Below, in pieces: positions 1 through 8,497 of a DNA stretch of 58,630 nt. Under the pieces are notes generated by a model, which had not been told where the DNA came from, ran no database searches, and saw only the letters and a list, made by a program, of their open reading frames with translations. Origin of the DNA: Eubacterium sp. (GTDB lineage Bacteria > Bacillota > Clostridia > Lachnospirales > Lachnospiraceae); the NCBI GenBank assembly GCA_024698585.1, contig JAILRB010000044.1, forward strand, positions 1 to 58,630. Reading direction: 5' to 3'. Positions within the stretch are counted from its first letter, which is position 1, and the number at the start of each line of letters is the position of its first letter. Made by a program: the position numbers and the translations under genes.

Positions 1-83
1 AAACTGAAATAGTTGAAGGATTTTCGAGAAGTATCATATACTTAGAAAAATATGAACGAAAAACTTGAAAATCAATTGAATTT

Positions 84-109
84 GGCTCTGGAACATCCAG
101 AGCCTTTTT
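84..109 (+). terminator. Intrinsic terminator upstream of ssrA
   Basis: An 8-bp GC-rich stem (GGCTCTGG / CCAGAGCC) with a 5-nt loop is followed by five T. It probably ends the transcript of a gene lying to the left of the window; no complete upstream gene is visible in bases 1-80. Confidence 0.8.
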
Positions 110-213
110 GTATAGGGCAAGGCCCTGTTTATTATTGCGAAGTTTTTTGTGTAGAAAAAACGGAGCTTTAATAAACAAACCACCGGCCGGTGTTTATGAT
201 TTGAAGGGGATAG

Positions 214-242
214 TTGATTTTTATTCAGAAATGTGCGATAAT
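214..242 (+). promoter_or_regulatory. Sigma-A promoter of ssrA
   Basis: TTGATT (214-219) and GATAAT (237-242) are separated by 17 bp. The mature tmRNA 5' end at 269 lies about 27 nt past the -10 box, as expected for a precursor trimmed by RNase P. Confidence 0.7.
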
Positions 243-268
243 TTTGGAACAGATTAAATATCCAGTAA

Positions 269-610
269 GGGCTAGTACTGGTTTCGACAGGGGTTTGGAA
301 TCTGGTGAAGCTATCCGCAGGTGATGCGTTAACTCACACAATTAAATTAAACGCTGATAATAAATTAGCATACGCTGCCTAATTATGGCAGCTGTCAGTC
401 TTAGGACTCCTACACCCTGAGTTCTGGCATCGACTTTTTGTAGGGCACCCTGGTTGCAAAGCTTTGCGCAGTCAGGAGATTTATGAAGCTACTAAAGGAT
501 AAAGGATGTTCGTTTCCGTTATCCTGAGGGAATGTTAAATAACGAACTATGATAGTAGAAGAACGGTGGAAGGACTTTTGGACATGGGTTCGATTCCCAT
601 CTAGTCCACT
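269..610 (+). ncRNA. ssrA: tmRNA (transfer-messenger RNA)
   Basis: This RNA rescues stalled ribosomes by acting first as alanyl-tRNA and then as mRNA for a degradation tag. The 5' end GGGCTAG pairs with CTAGTCC at 601-607 to form the acceptor stem. The conserved GGTTTCGACAGGGG block lies just inside the 5' end, and a T-arm sequence GGGTTCGATTCCC precedes the 3' end. The tag reading frame ends ...ADNKLAYAA followed by TAA at 380-382, giving the usual small hydrophobic degron. The 3' terminal CCA is not encoded (ACT follows the stem), so it must be added after transcription. The exact resume codon cannot be fixed by eye; AAC at 350 or GCT at 353 are the likely candidates. Confidence 0.95.
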
Positions 611-611
611 T

Positions 612-645
612 AAGAATCTCTTTATCGAAAGGGGTTCTTTTTTTT
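612..645 (+). terminator. Intrinsic terminator of ssrA
   Basis: A 9-bp stem with G-U pairs (AAGAATCTC / GGGGTTCTT) is followed by a run of eight T. It lies 2-4 nt past the tmRNA 3' end. Confidence 0.85.
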
Positions 646-698
646 GTTTACTAAAAATATATACATTGTTTATAAAATTAGACATTTAAGCAATTATG

Positions 699-727
699 TT
701 GATATACGTATCTATATATGATACGAT
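699..727 (+). promoter_or_regulatory. Promoter of the secreted beta-helix-like gene
   Basis: TTGATA (699-704) and TACGAT (722-727) are 17 bp apart. The leader that follows has two short hairpins (GTGAC/GTCAC at 739-752 and CCGGA/TCCGG at 783-797), the second ending 7 nt before the ribosome binding site at 804-812. Confidence 0.5.
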
Positions 728-815
728 GAAAATGGTGTGTGACGAATGTCACCGAGAGAAAAATACTGTGAAAACAGACGCGCCGGACGTTATCCGGAAT
801 ATCAAAGGAGGTATT

Positions 816-2885
816 ATGAAATTTAGAAAATTAACCAGTATTTCATTGGCAGTGATGATGCTTGCATGTGCACCGGGAGAAAGTGTACTGGCTGCAAATG
901 ATACGACAGAACCGGTTTTTGCCGAAGCCGGAGAACATAAAACGGTTGGAAATGTCACGGTTGAAAATGCAGATTATGCTGTTTCCGTGGTTGTGAATGG
1001 CTCTAATAATGAGAACAAAGATGCATCGGTCATTGTGGATGGAAATGTAAATTACAAGATGCTTCAGGGCGGATGGAATAATTATGCAGTTAGCTCAACT
1101 GCGTCTAGTGGTAACGCATCGGTAGAGGTTAAGGGAGATGTACTCGCAGAAGCAGCAAGTTATCTTGCTGCGATTTATGCAGAAAACTCAACGATAAAAG
1201 TTGGCGGATCTGTTTCGGTGAAAGGAAATGAAAGTAGCGCAAGTGCCATTGATTTATGTGGTGGAAACATACAGGTTGGAGGCAACGTTAAAGCAGAAGG
1301 AAAATATGCGGATGGAATAAATACATACGCATATAGTCCGGAAAACCCTCAGACGTTAATTACAAAAATTGTGGGTGGAATTGACGTGCAAGGAGAAAAC
1401 TCATCCGGACTTCGTGTAGGAAGTGGATTACATCAGGTTTCGGTTGGCAAGGGAATTACTTCGATGTCTAACGGAACAGCTGAATATGATTCGGCAGAAG
1501 GAATTACGGTAAATTCCATATGGGGAACTTCAACGATTGATGTAACCGGAGATGTGACGGTAAAGAGTACGAATAAAAATGCTACAGGGATTCAGTTGAG
1601 TCAATTAACAGAAGGTGATTCTATGGATGAACCGGCAAAATCCACTATTAAGATTCATGGAAATCTGAATGCAGATGGAGATGGAATTCAGACAAATATG
1701 TATATGAATGATAAGAAAGCAGACATTCTGGTTGAAAAGGAACTGAATGCGAAAGGAACAGCCGTTATTTGTAAAGATATGCCGGTTATGGTTCTTGGTG
1801 ACCGTGTTCCTTTACAGGAAGAAGTGAATGCTCCAAAGTATAATGTAAATCTGACGGTATGGAAAGCAAGTCTGAATGAAAAAGGAAATGTTGCTGAAGT
1901 TGAGAAAGGTGAGTTTGGTTATATTGGGGATGTTGTTAGAAAGGGAAAACTTGGTATTTCCAGAGAAACCGTGGAAAGAACTGCGGCAAAAGATTTTGAA
2001 GCAAACAATATTAACTATATCATTAAAACCGAACAGCCGACGCAAGGCGGAAAAATCAGTGTTGTTACTGAAAAAGGGAAAGCACTGGAAAAGAGTTTTG
2101 GATATGAGGTTGCAAAAGAAGGCGAAAAGATTGTTTTAAAAGCAAACTTAAATTCCGGATGGAAAATTGCAAATGCTTATAACGGTAAAGAAAAGTTACC
2201 GAAAGATGCCAATGGAAATTACTACCTTGTTGTTCCTAAAGGCGGTGGAGTTTCTTTATCAGTTGATTTAAAACAGGGACAGAAGAAAGCGAGCACTAAG
2301 AAGTCAGTTAGCGGAGTAGCTTTAGCAAAAATGGTTGCAAAGGGTGACGATGGTCTTGTTCTCTCCTGGAGTAAGGTGAAAGGTGTAAAGGGATATGATA
2401 TTTTCTTCAATAACTGTGGAAAGACCACAAAGTGTAAGAAAGTGAAAACTGTTAAAGCGAATAAGAAACTTCAGTGGACAAAGACCGGCTTGGAAAAGAA
2501 TACAGCATATAAGGCGATTGTCAGAGCTTATGTTATTAAGAACGGTAAAAAGAAATATGTGAGAACCAGCCCGGAAGTTCATGCATTTACTTCAGGAACT
2601 TATAAGAGTTACACCAACGTTTCAAGCGTGAGCGTAAACAAGAAAAAGGTTGTTCTTAAAAAAGGAAAATCTACTACAGTTTCCGCAACCATTGAAAAAG
2701 TTGATTCCTCAAAGGAAATCATGCCAAAGCAGCATGCTGCAAAATTACGTTATCTTGTTTCTAATAAAAAGGTTGTGAGCGTAAGCAAAAAAGGTACAAT
2801 CAAAGCAAAGGCGAAAGGAAGCTGTAATGTTTATGTCTTTGCACATAATGGAATTTCTGCTAAAATAAAAGTCAGAGTACAATAA
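816..2885 (+). CDS. Secreted repeat protein with beta-helix-like, Fn3-like and Big_2-like regions
   Basis: This is a predicted exported surface or matrix protein of 689 residues. ATG 816 is chosen because AAAGGAGGT lies 4 nt upstream and the protein then begins with a signal peptide (MKFRKL, hydrophobic core, cleavage near VLA-AND); an in-frame ATG at 696 lacks both. Residues about 40-330 are short Gly/Val/Asn-rich repeats of the type xGGxVxVxGN, which suggest a right-handed beta-helix. A region around 410-500 resembles bacterial InlB-like repeats. An Fn3-like domain (SWSKVKGVKGYDIFF) covers roughly 515-605, and a Big_2-like domain with the pattern VSNKKVVSVSKKGTIKAKAKG ends the protein. There is no LPXTG sorting motif. 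The substrate or partner is unknown; adhesion or envelope structure is inference. Confidence 0.8.
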   Translation: MKFRKLTSISLAVMMLACAPGESVLAANDTTEPVFAEAGEHKTVGNVTVENADYAVSVVVNGSNNENKDASVIVDGNVNYKMLQGGWNNYAVSSTASSGNASVEVKGDVLAEAASYLAAIYAENSTIKVGGSVSVKGNESSASAIDLCGGNIQVGGNVKAEGKYADGINTYAYSPENPQTLITKIVGGIDVQGENSSGLRVGSGLHQVSVGKGITSMSNGTAEYDSAEGITVNSIWGTSTIDVTGDVTVKSTNKNATGIQLSQLTEGDSMDEPAKSTIKIHGNLNADGDGIQTNMYMNDKKADILVEKELNAKGTAVICKDMPVMVLGDRVPLQEEVNAPKYNVNLTVWKASLNEKGNVAEVEKGEFGYIGDVVRKGKLGISRETVERTAAKDFEANNINYIIKTEQPTQGGKISVVTEKGKALEKSFGYEVAKEGEKIVLKANLNSGWKIANAYNGKEKLPKDANGNYYLVVPKGGGVSLSVDLKQGQKKASTKKSVSGVALAKMVAKGDDGLVLSWSKVKGVKGYDIFFNNCGKTTKCKKVKTVKANKKLQWTKTGLEKNTAYKAIVRAYVIKNGKKKYVRTSPEVHAFTSGTYKSYTNVSSVSVNKKKVVLKKGKSTTVSATIEKVDSSKEIMPKQHAAKLRYLVSNKKVVSVSKKGTIKAKAKGSCNVYVFAHNGISAKIKVRVQ

Positions 2886-2908
2886 TTGTGAAACAGGAGG
2901 TATGAAAT

Positions 2909-3220
2909 ATGCTCGTAGTAAACACAGAAACAATTTCAGGAAAAGAATTGGAAACCTTAGGACTTGTTAAAGGAAGTACAGTTCATTCCAAAAACGTGGG
3001 AAGAGACTTTATGGCAGGTTTGAAAACGATTGTAGGTGGAGAAATCAAAGGCTACACAGAAATGATGAATGAAGCCAGAAATTTGGCTACCAGTCGTATG
3101 ATTGCAGAAGCTGAACAGTTAGGCGCAGACGCCGTTGTTAATGTGAGATTTACTACATCGGGAATCATGCAAGGAGCAGCGGAAGTGATTGCCTACGGAA
3201 CTGCTGTGAAATATTTGTAA
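2909..3220 (+). CDS. YbjQ/UPF0145 family protein
   Basis: This 103-residue protein matches the YbjQ (UPF0145) family in length and pattern: an N-terminal TETISGKELETLGLVKGSTV stretch, a central GGEIKGYTEMMNEAR segment and a C-terminal GADAVVNVRF strand. The family folds as a small oligomeric domain often described as heavy-metal-binding, but no reaction is established. An AGGAGG site precedes the ATG. It lies 23 bp after the secreted protein gene and could be co-transcribed with it, then ends at a strong terminator. Confidence 0.85.
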   Translation: MLVVNTETISGKELETLGLVKGSTVHSKNVGRDFMAGLKTIVGGEIKGYTEMMNEARNLATSRMIAEAEQLGADAVVNVRFTTSGIMQGAAEVIAYGTAVKYL

Positions 3221-3231
3221 ATAGAAAGAAA

Positions 3232-3256
3232 GGATGGTTTTTGAACCGTCCTTTTT
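3232..3256 (+). terminator. Intrinsic terminator after the YbjQ-like gene
   Basis: An 8-bp stem GGATGGTT / AACCGTCC (one G-U pair) with a TTTG loop and six T. A TATAAT box at 3261-3266 follows immediately and may be the -10 element of the next operon; its -35 box is weak. Confidence 0.85.
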
Positions 3257-3301
3257 TGGGTATAATGATTACATGTTTTAGAATTTAGGAGGATAAAAGA
3301 G

Positions 3302-3697
3302 ATGAGTAAGGTAAATGATTTTTTAACGGAAGCAGGGGTATTCTTTCTTGCAACTGTCGATGGTGACCAACCCAAATTAAGACCTTTGGGTGCACATCTG
3401 GAACTGGATGGAAAGGTGATTTTCGGAGTGGGAGATTTTAAGGATGTATACCGCCAGTTACAGAAAAATCCAAAGACGGAGATTGTTGCCTGCAAACAGG
3501 ATGGACATTGGATGCGGTATACAGGAAAAGCTGTATTTGAAACAGATGAAAAATATGCAGAAGCAATGCTTAATGCTATGCCACATTTAAGAGATATTTA
3601 TAACGAACAGACCGGAAACAAGATGATGACATTCCATATTGAAGATGCTACTGCTGTGGAAATCGTTGTGATGGGGGAAGGAACCAGCTTACTGTAA
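3302..3697 (+). CDS. Pyridoxamine 5'-phosphate oxidase-family flavoprotein
   Basis: This 131-residue protein has the split-barrel flavin-binding pattern of small PNPOx-like proteins: FLTEAGVFFLATVDGDQPKLRPL at the N-terminus (the strand that contacts FMN) and a later KNPKTEIVACKQDGHWMRYTGKA strand pair. Members act as FMN- or F420-binding reductases or general flavin proteins, and the substrate is not predictable here. The start is set by AGGAGG about 11 nt upstream. It is the first gene of a run with the CinA-like and DUF3267 genes, with 12-bp and 4-bp-overlap junctions. Confidence 0.85.
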   Translation: MSKVNDFLTEAGVFFLATVDGDQPKLRPLGAHLELDGKVIFGVGDFKDVYRQLQKNPKTEIVACKQDGHWMRYTGKAVFETDEKYAEAMLNAMPHLRDIYNEQTGNKMMTFHIEDATAVEIVVMGEGTSLL

Positions 3698-3709
3698 AGG
3701 AACAGATAT

Positions 3710-4207
3710 ATGAAATATTGTGAAAAAGAGATTCGAAAGGACTACGAAAATCTAACCAAGCTTCTCATTGAAAAGAAACTTACGATTTCAACCATGGAAA
3801 GTGCCACAGCAGGACAGATTGCTTCCCTAATCACGGACACGGAAGGTTCTTCGGCTGTGCTTAAGGGAGCATTCGTTACTTATTGCAATGAAGCAAAAAT
3901 CATGCAAGGGGTTCCGGCGGAGGTGATTGAAACCTATTCCGTTTATTCGGTAGAGACCGCAAAAGAAATGGCAAAGGCTTGTGCCAAAACTTATCAGGCA
4001 GATATCGGCATTGGTGTCACCGGAACCATGGGAAATGTGGATCCGGAAAATGAAGAGGTATCTGTTCCGGGACAGGTCTATTTTGGGATTGTCTTTCAGG
4101 GGAACGTGGAAGGATTCTCTGTGGAAGTGGAACCACAGGAAAGCCGGTTAATGTATAAACTTGCTGTGGCAAAGAAAATCTATGATAAACTTAGGAGAAT
4201 AATATGA
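3710..4207 (+). CDS. Stand-alone CinA C-terminal domain protein (PncC-type amidase family)
   Basis: This 165-residue protein corresponds to the C-terminal domain of CinA. The family includes NMN amidase (PncC), which hydrolyses nicotinamide mononucleotide to nicotinate mononucleotide and ammonia in pyridine nucleotide recycling. Visible signatures are TMESATAGQIASLITDTEG, corresponding to the catalytic-Ser block ESCTGG of the family (here ESATAG), and the downstream GIGVTGTMGNVDP. The Cys-Thr-Gly-Gly variant ATAG is a departure from consensus, so activity is uncertain. It overlaps the next gene by 4 nt (ATGA), implying translational coupling. Confidence 0.85.
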   Translation: MKYCEKEIRKDYENLTKLLIEKKLTISTMESATAGQIASLITDTEGSSAVLKGAFVTYCNEAKIMQGVPAEVIETYSVYSVETAKEMAKACAKTYQADIGIGVTGTMGNVDPENEEVSVPGQVYFGIVFQGNVEGFSVEVEPQESRLMYKLAVAKKIYDKLRRII

Positions 4208-4839
4208 TAAACAAGGAACGACTATTGACGAAGGCAGAAAAAAAGCGTCAGGAATTATTTTTAAAGAAATCAGAGGAATTGGAAAAACAAGGATATACTC
4301 CAAAGGAATTAACAGTTAATATTAAAATATTAAATGTTTTTTCGCTGATTCTAACTGTGGTATATATGGCGGTTTGTTTCATGATTTATGCAACTGTAAA
4401 TCGCGGGGGTGAGAAGTTTTATGAGCTTGAATTTGGAGAATTACTTATTTTTTTGGTGGCGATGGCAATTTTAATGGTGCTTCACGAAGGAATCCATGGT
4501 CTTACGTGGGGAATTTTTGCTGAACAACATTTCAAAGATATTGAGTTTGGTTTTATAAAAGAATATGTGACCCCTTATTGTTATTGCAGAAGTCCGTTGA
4601 AAAAATATCAGTACATCATCGGTACATTGATGCCAATGATTTTGTTAGGAGTGATTCCAAGTATTGTGGCAATTTGCCTTAACTCTAATGTTGTTTTATT
4701 TCTTAGTTGCGTTATGTTCGGTTCTGCCGGCGGTGACATTATGGTTACAATAAAAATTATTCTGAATAAAGTGAATGCATCAGCAGTACTGTACTGCGAC
4801 CATCCAACAGAACCGGGACTAGTTGTTTTTGAAAAATAA
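4204..4839 (+). CDS. DUF3267 membrane metalloprotease-like protein
   Basis: This 211-residue integral membrane protein carries HEGIHG (an HExxH zinc motif) in its second hydrophobic segment and GGDIMVT in a later one, which can supply the third metal ligand. That arrangement fits the DUF3267 family, related to site-2-type intramembrane metalloproteases. About four membrane segments are seen (near residues 48-70, 82-100, 140-160 and 165-185), with a charged N-terminal cytoplasmic helix. The start overlaps the preceding gene by 4 nt. The substrate is unknown; the two-component genes downstream start 74 nt later and appear to be a separate unit. Confidence 0.8.
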   Translation: MINKERLLTKAEKKRQELFLKKSEELEKQGYTPKELTVNIKILNVFSLILTVVYMAVCFMIYATVNRGGEKFYELEFGELLIFLVAMAILMVLHEGIHGLTWGIFAEQHFKDIEFGFIKEYVTPYCYCRSPLKKYQYIIGTLMPMILLGVIPSIVAICLNSNVVLFLSCVMFGSAGGDIMVTIKIILNKVNASAVLYCDHPTEPGLVVFEK

Positions 4840-4913
4840 ACAGAGGAAGTTCATAGAATTAACACAGTTTCCTTGTTTAATAATCTTAAGACAATGATTG
4901 CAGGAGGTGTTTT

Positions 4914-5594
4914 ATGGAACAATTGAAAATTTTAGTTGTGGATGATGAAGCAAGAATGAGAAAGTTGGTAAAGGACTTCCTGACGAGAAAGAAATATCAG
5001 GTGCTGGAAGCGGCAGATGGCGAAGAAGCCATTGACATTTTTGTGGAACAGCAGGACATTGACCTGATTATTCTGGATATTATGATGCCACGAATGGATG
5101 GATGGGAAGTTTGCAGGGAAATCCGAAAACTCTCCAAGGTTCCGATTATTATGCTGACTGCCAAAGGGGAGGAAAGTGATGAACTGCTAGGCTTTGAACT
5201 GGGTGTGGATGAGTACATTACAAAGCCTTTTAGTCCGAGAATTTTAGTTGCCCGGGTTGATGCGATTCTAAGAAGAACCGGAAATCTTGGAGGCAATGAA
5301 ATCGAAAAGGCGGGAAATCTGGAAATTAATCAATCTGCACATACAGTCAGTGTGAATGGAAAACCCATTGAGCTGAGCTTTAAAGAATTTGAATTGCTGA
5401 CCTATTTCGTAAAAAACAAGGGGATTGCTTTATCCCGAGAAAATATTCTCAACAATGTCTGGAATTACGATTATTTTGGCGATGCCAGAACCATAGATAC
5501 TCATGTAAAGAAATTACGTAGTAAACTGGGGGATTGTGGAAAGTACATTACAACCATTTGGGGAATGGGTTATAAATTCGAAGTGAGTGAATAA
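4914..5594 (+). CDS. OmpR/PhoB-family response regulator
   Basis: This 226-residue regulator has a receiver domain (residues about 4-118) with the acidic pair D10/D11, phospho-acceptor D55 in LIILDIMMPRMDG, switch T82 and conserved K104 in ITKPF. A winged-helix DNA-binding domain follows (about 130-224) with the terminal hairpin TTIWGMGYKFE. It partners with the histidine kinase that begins 13 nt after its stop. The start has AGGAGG 8 nt upstream. A weak TTAACA/TAATCT promoter pair lies at 4859-4886. The target regulon cannot be read from the sequence. Confidence 0.95.
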   Translation: MEQLKILVVDDEARMRKLVKDFLTRKKYQVLEAADGEEAIDIFVEQQDIDLIILDIMMPRMDGWEVCREIRKLSKVPIIMLTAKGEESDELLGFELGVDEYITKPFSPRILVARVDAILRRTGNLGGNEIEKAGNLEINQSAHTVSVNGKPIELSFKEFELLTYFVKNKGIALSRENILNNVWNYDYFGDARTIDTHVKKLRSKLGDCGKYITTIWGMGYKFEVSE

Positions 5595-5607
5595 AGAGAG
5601 GATTAGA

Positions 5608-7086
5608 ATGAGACATTCCATTGGATTCAAATTATCAATATCAATCATAGTAATCATGTCCCTTGCTATTGCTATAGCAGGGGCTTTTGGTGGTATCTAC
5701 CTAGGGGACTACTATGCTTCAAAAAAGCAGAAGTCCATCAAGACTGTGTACGAAAAGGTAAAACAGATTTCGGAAAAGGATGGAACAATTTCTTCCTCAG
5801 AAAATGTTAACCGACTGAATAATGTCTGCGAAAAGTATGGTGCTTCCATGATTCTTTTAGATAGTGCCTGGGAACCAATTTATGCCTATGGATCCGGAAA
5901 TATGTTGATTTCCAGAGGAAAGGACATGATTCTCGGAAATAACCGGGAGCAAAAGCAGGCACCGAATGTTATTGAATCCGGAAAAAACTATAGAATCCAA
6001 TCTACGGAAGAAGAGGAAAGTTCCAAAAAATATTATGAATTGTTTGCCACATTAAGCAATGGCGAAGCAGTTTTGATTCGAATGTCAGTGGAAAATTTTC
6101 GAGAAAGCATTGCAATCAGTAATAAGTTTTATTTAACTGTTGGAATTGTTTTATTAATCATTACAACATTGACGATTATTCTCATTACCAGACGATACAC
6201 AAAACCGGTATTACAGCTGGCTGAAATATCCCAGAAAATGTCAGAACTGGATTTTGAAACGAAGTATGAGGGAAATCGTAAAGATGAAATCGGTGTGTTG
6301 GGAGAAAGTATGAATGAACTCTCGGAAAAACTGGAGCAGACCATTACCGATTTAAAAAATGCCAACATTGAATTACATCGGGACATTGAGCAAAAGGAAG
6401 AAATTGATGAGATGCGTAAGGAATTTATTTCCAATGTTTCTCACGAATTGAAAACACCGATTGCCTTGATTCAGGGATATGCAGAAGGGCTTCAGGAAGG
6501 GGTCATGGAAGATCCGGAAGATATGCAGTATTACTGCAATGTGATTGTGGATGAAGCAGGAAAGATGAATAAGATGGTAAAACAGCTTCTCAATCTGATT
6601 CAGTTAGAGCAGGGAGAAAGTGCCATTCAGATGGAACGATTTGATGTGGTCTCTGTGATTCGAGGCGTCATTGATTCTATGAAGATTGCTTGCGAGGAAA
6701 AGGACATTACCGTTGATTTCATGGAAGAAGGACCGGTGTATGTCTGGGCAGATGAGTTCCAGATTGAACAGGTCATAACCAATTATTTGAGCAATGCTTT
6801 ACATTATGTAGACGAAAACAAAGAAATAAAAGTGAAAATCTTGTCAAAAGATGGTATAGTAAGAGTGGCTGTGTTTAATTCTGGAAAACAGATTCCGAAA
6901 GAAGAACTGGAAAACATCTGGGTTAAGTTCTATAAGGTGGATAAGGCCAGAACCAGAGCCTATGGTGGAAATGGGATTGGGCTTTCCATTGTGAAAGCCA
7001 TTATGGACCGACACGAAAAGAATTTTGGTGTTGAAAACAAAGAACATGGTGTGGAATTCTGGTTTGAATTAGATGCACAGGCATAA
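5608..7086 (+). CDS. Sensor histidine kinase
   Basis: This 492-residue membrane kinase forms a two-component system with the preceding regulator. It has an N-terminal transmembrane helix, an extracytoplasmic sensor region of about 140 residues, a second helix (near 175-197), a HAMP linker (RRYTKPVLQLAEIS...), a coiled coil, the H-box SNVSHELKTPIALIQGY with the phosphorylatable His, and the ATP-binding N, G1 and G2 boxes (NYLSNALHYV, VFNSGKQIP, GGNGIGLSIVK). ATG 5608 is preferred because GAGAGG lies 6 nt upstream; an in-frame GTG at 5587 overlapping the regulator has no ribosome binding site. The signal sensed is unknown. Confidence 0.93.
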   Translation: MRHSIGFKLSISIIVIMSLAIAIAGAFGGIYLGDYYASKKQKSIKTVYEKVKQISEKDGTISSSENVNRLNNVCEKYGASMILLDSAWEPIYAYGSGNMLISRGKDMILGNNREQKQAPNVIESGKNYRIQSTEEEESSKKYYELFATLSNGEAVLIRMSVENFRESIAISNKFYLTVGIVLLIITTLTIILITRRYTKPVLQLAEISQKMSELDFETKYEGNRKDEIGVLGESMNELSEKLEQTITDLKNANIELHRDIEQKEEIDEMRKEFISNVSHELKTPIALIQGYAEGLQEGVMEDPEDMQYYCNVIVDEAGKMNKMVKQLLNLIQLEQGESAIQMERFDVVSVIRGVIDSMKIACEEKDITVDFMEEGPVYVWADEFQIEQVITNYLSNALHYVDENKEIKVKILSKDGIVRVAVFNSGKQIPKEELENIWVKFYKVDKARTRAYGGNGIGLSIVKAIMDRHEKNFGVENKEHGVEFWFELDAQA

Positions 7087-7105
7087 AAAGGACAGGAGAA
7101 TTAAT

Positions 7106-7714
7106 ATGATAGCAATAATTGATTATGATGCAGGAAATATAAAGAGTGTTGAAAAGGCATTCCAGTATATTGGGGAGGAAACTATTCTTACAAGAGATAC
7201 CGATGTTTTGCTGAATGCAGACCATGTGGTATTACCCGGAGTAGGCGCTTTTGGTGATGCAATGCAGAAAATCAAGGATTACCATTTGGAAAATACCATT
7301 TATGATATTGTAGATAAAAAGATTCCTTTTATGGGAATTTGTCTCGGACTGCAGCTTTTGTTTGAAAGCAGCGACGAGACTCCGGGAGTATCCGGTTTGG
7401 GAATTCTTCCAGGTAAAATTTTGAGAATTCCGGATGCGGAAGGATTGAAGATTCCACACATTGGTTGGAACTCTCTGGAACTGACAAACAATGGACGTTT
7501 GTTTGAAGGAATTCACAATGAATCTTATGTATATTTTGTACATTCCTATTATCTGAAGGCAGAGAATGAGGAAATTGTAAAGGCTTCTACAGAATATGGA
7601 ACCCATATTCACGCATCGGTGGAAAAGGACAATGTGTTTGCATGCCAGTTCCATCCGGAAAAGAGCGGTGATGTAGGTCTTGAGATTTTAAAGAATTTTG
7701 CAAAATTAAAATAA
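7106..7714 (+). CDS. hisH: Imidazole glycerol phosphate synthase, glutamine amidotransferase subunit
   Basis: HisH hydrolyses glutamine and channels ammonia to HisF in histidine biosynthesis, giving imidazole glycerol phosphate and AICAR. The 202-residue protein has the class I amidotransferase nucleophile in [10 protein letters not shown] (C79) and the catalytic His/Glu in FHPEKSG near the end. The start is ATG 7106, preceded by AGGAGA and giving the family's [12 protein letters not shown]-terminus; a longer in-frame start at 7073 overlaps the kinase gene. hisF follows 15 nt later. No other histidine genes lie in the window, so this pair is detached from the rest of the pathway. Confidence 0.96.
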   Translation: MIAIIDYDAGNIKSVEKAFQYIGEETILTRDTDVLLNADHVVLPGVGAFGDAMQKIKDYHLENTIYDIVDKKIPFMGICLGLQLLFESSDETPGVSGLGILPGKILRIPDAEGLKIPHIGWNSLELTNNGRLFEGIHNESYVYFVHSYYLKAENEEIVKASTEYGTHIHASVEKDNVFACQFHPEKSGDVGLEILKNFAKLK

Positions 7715-7729
7715 GATTGGAGTTTATTT

Positions 7730-8491
7730 ATGTTTACAAAGAGAATTATTCCATGTTTGGATATTAACAATAATCGTGTGGTAAAAGGAACGAATTTCGT
7801 GAATCTTCGTGATGCCGGGGATCCGGTAGAGGTTGCGAAAGCATATAATGAAGCTGGTGCGGATGAACTGGTATTTTTAGATATCACGGCATCTTCTGAC
7901 CACAGAGAAACGGTGGCGGATTTAGTTCGCCGAGTGGCAGAGCAGGTTTTTATTCCGTTTACCGTTGGTGGTGGAATTCGTACGGTAGATGATTTCCGTG
8001 CAATTTTACGAGAAGGTGCTGATAAGATTTCCATTAACTCCGCAGCCATCATGAATCCGCAGTTAATCAGTGATGCAGCAGATAAATTCGGAAGCCAGTG
8101 TGTTGTAGTGGCCATTGATGCGAAACGTCGTGCAGACGGTTCCGGTTGGACCATCTACAAGAACGGTGGACGTATTGACATGGGAATTGATGCAGTGGAA
8201 TGGGCAATGAAAGCAGACCAGTTAGGCGCAGGAGAAATCCTTCTTACCAGTATGGACTGCGATGGTGTAAAGCAGGGATATGACATTGAACTTACAAAGA
8301 TTATTGCAGAAAATGTTTCCATTCCGGTCATTGCTTCCGGTGGAGCAGGAAATTGTGAACACTTTTATGATGCATTGACAGCAGGAAAAGCTGATGCGGC
8401 TCTCGCAGCATCTTTATTCCACTACAAAGAATTGGAAATCAGTGAATTAAAGAAGTATTTGAATGAAAAAGGCGTGTCTGTACGCCTATAG
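7730..8491 (+). CDS. hisF: Imidazole glycerol phosphate synthase, cyclase subunit
   Basis: HisF is the TIM-barrel cyclase that uses ammonia from HisH to convert PRFAR to imidazole glycerol phosphate and AICAR. The 253-residue length is typical, and the catalytic aspartates D11 ([13 protein letters not shown]) and D130 (VVAIDAKR) are present, as are the phosphate-binding loops VGGGIRT and ASGGAG. It follows hisH by 15 nt and precedes the lipid kinase gene by 6 nt, so all three are probably one transcript. Confidence 0.97.
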   Translation: MFTKRIIPCLDINNNRVVKGTNFVNLRDAGDPVEVAKAYNEAGADELVFLDITASSDHRETVADLVRRVAEQVFIPFTVGGGIRTVDDFRAILREGADKISINSAAIMNPQLISDAADKFGSQCVVVAIDAKRRADGSGWTIYKNGGRIDMGIDAVEWAMKADQLGAGEILLTSMDCDGVKQGYDIELTKIIAENVSIPVIASGGAGNCEHFYDALTAGKADAALAASLFHYKELEISELKKYLNEKGVSVRL

Positions 8492-8497
8492 GAAATT

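Noticed and set aside
181..192. Perfect palindrome CACCGGCCGGTG as a regulator site
   Set aside because: It lies 22 bp before the ssrA -35 box and could be an operator, but no regulator or second copy is seen.
410..685. Minus-strand open frame
   Set aside because: It lies wholly across the tmRNA gene and its terminator.
5587..5607. GTG start for the histidine kinase
   Set aside because: No ribosome binding site precedes it, while ATG 5608 has GAGAGG at the right distance.
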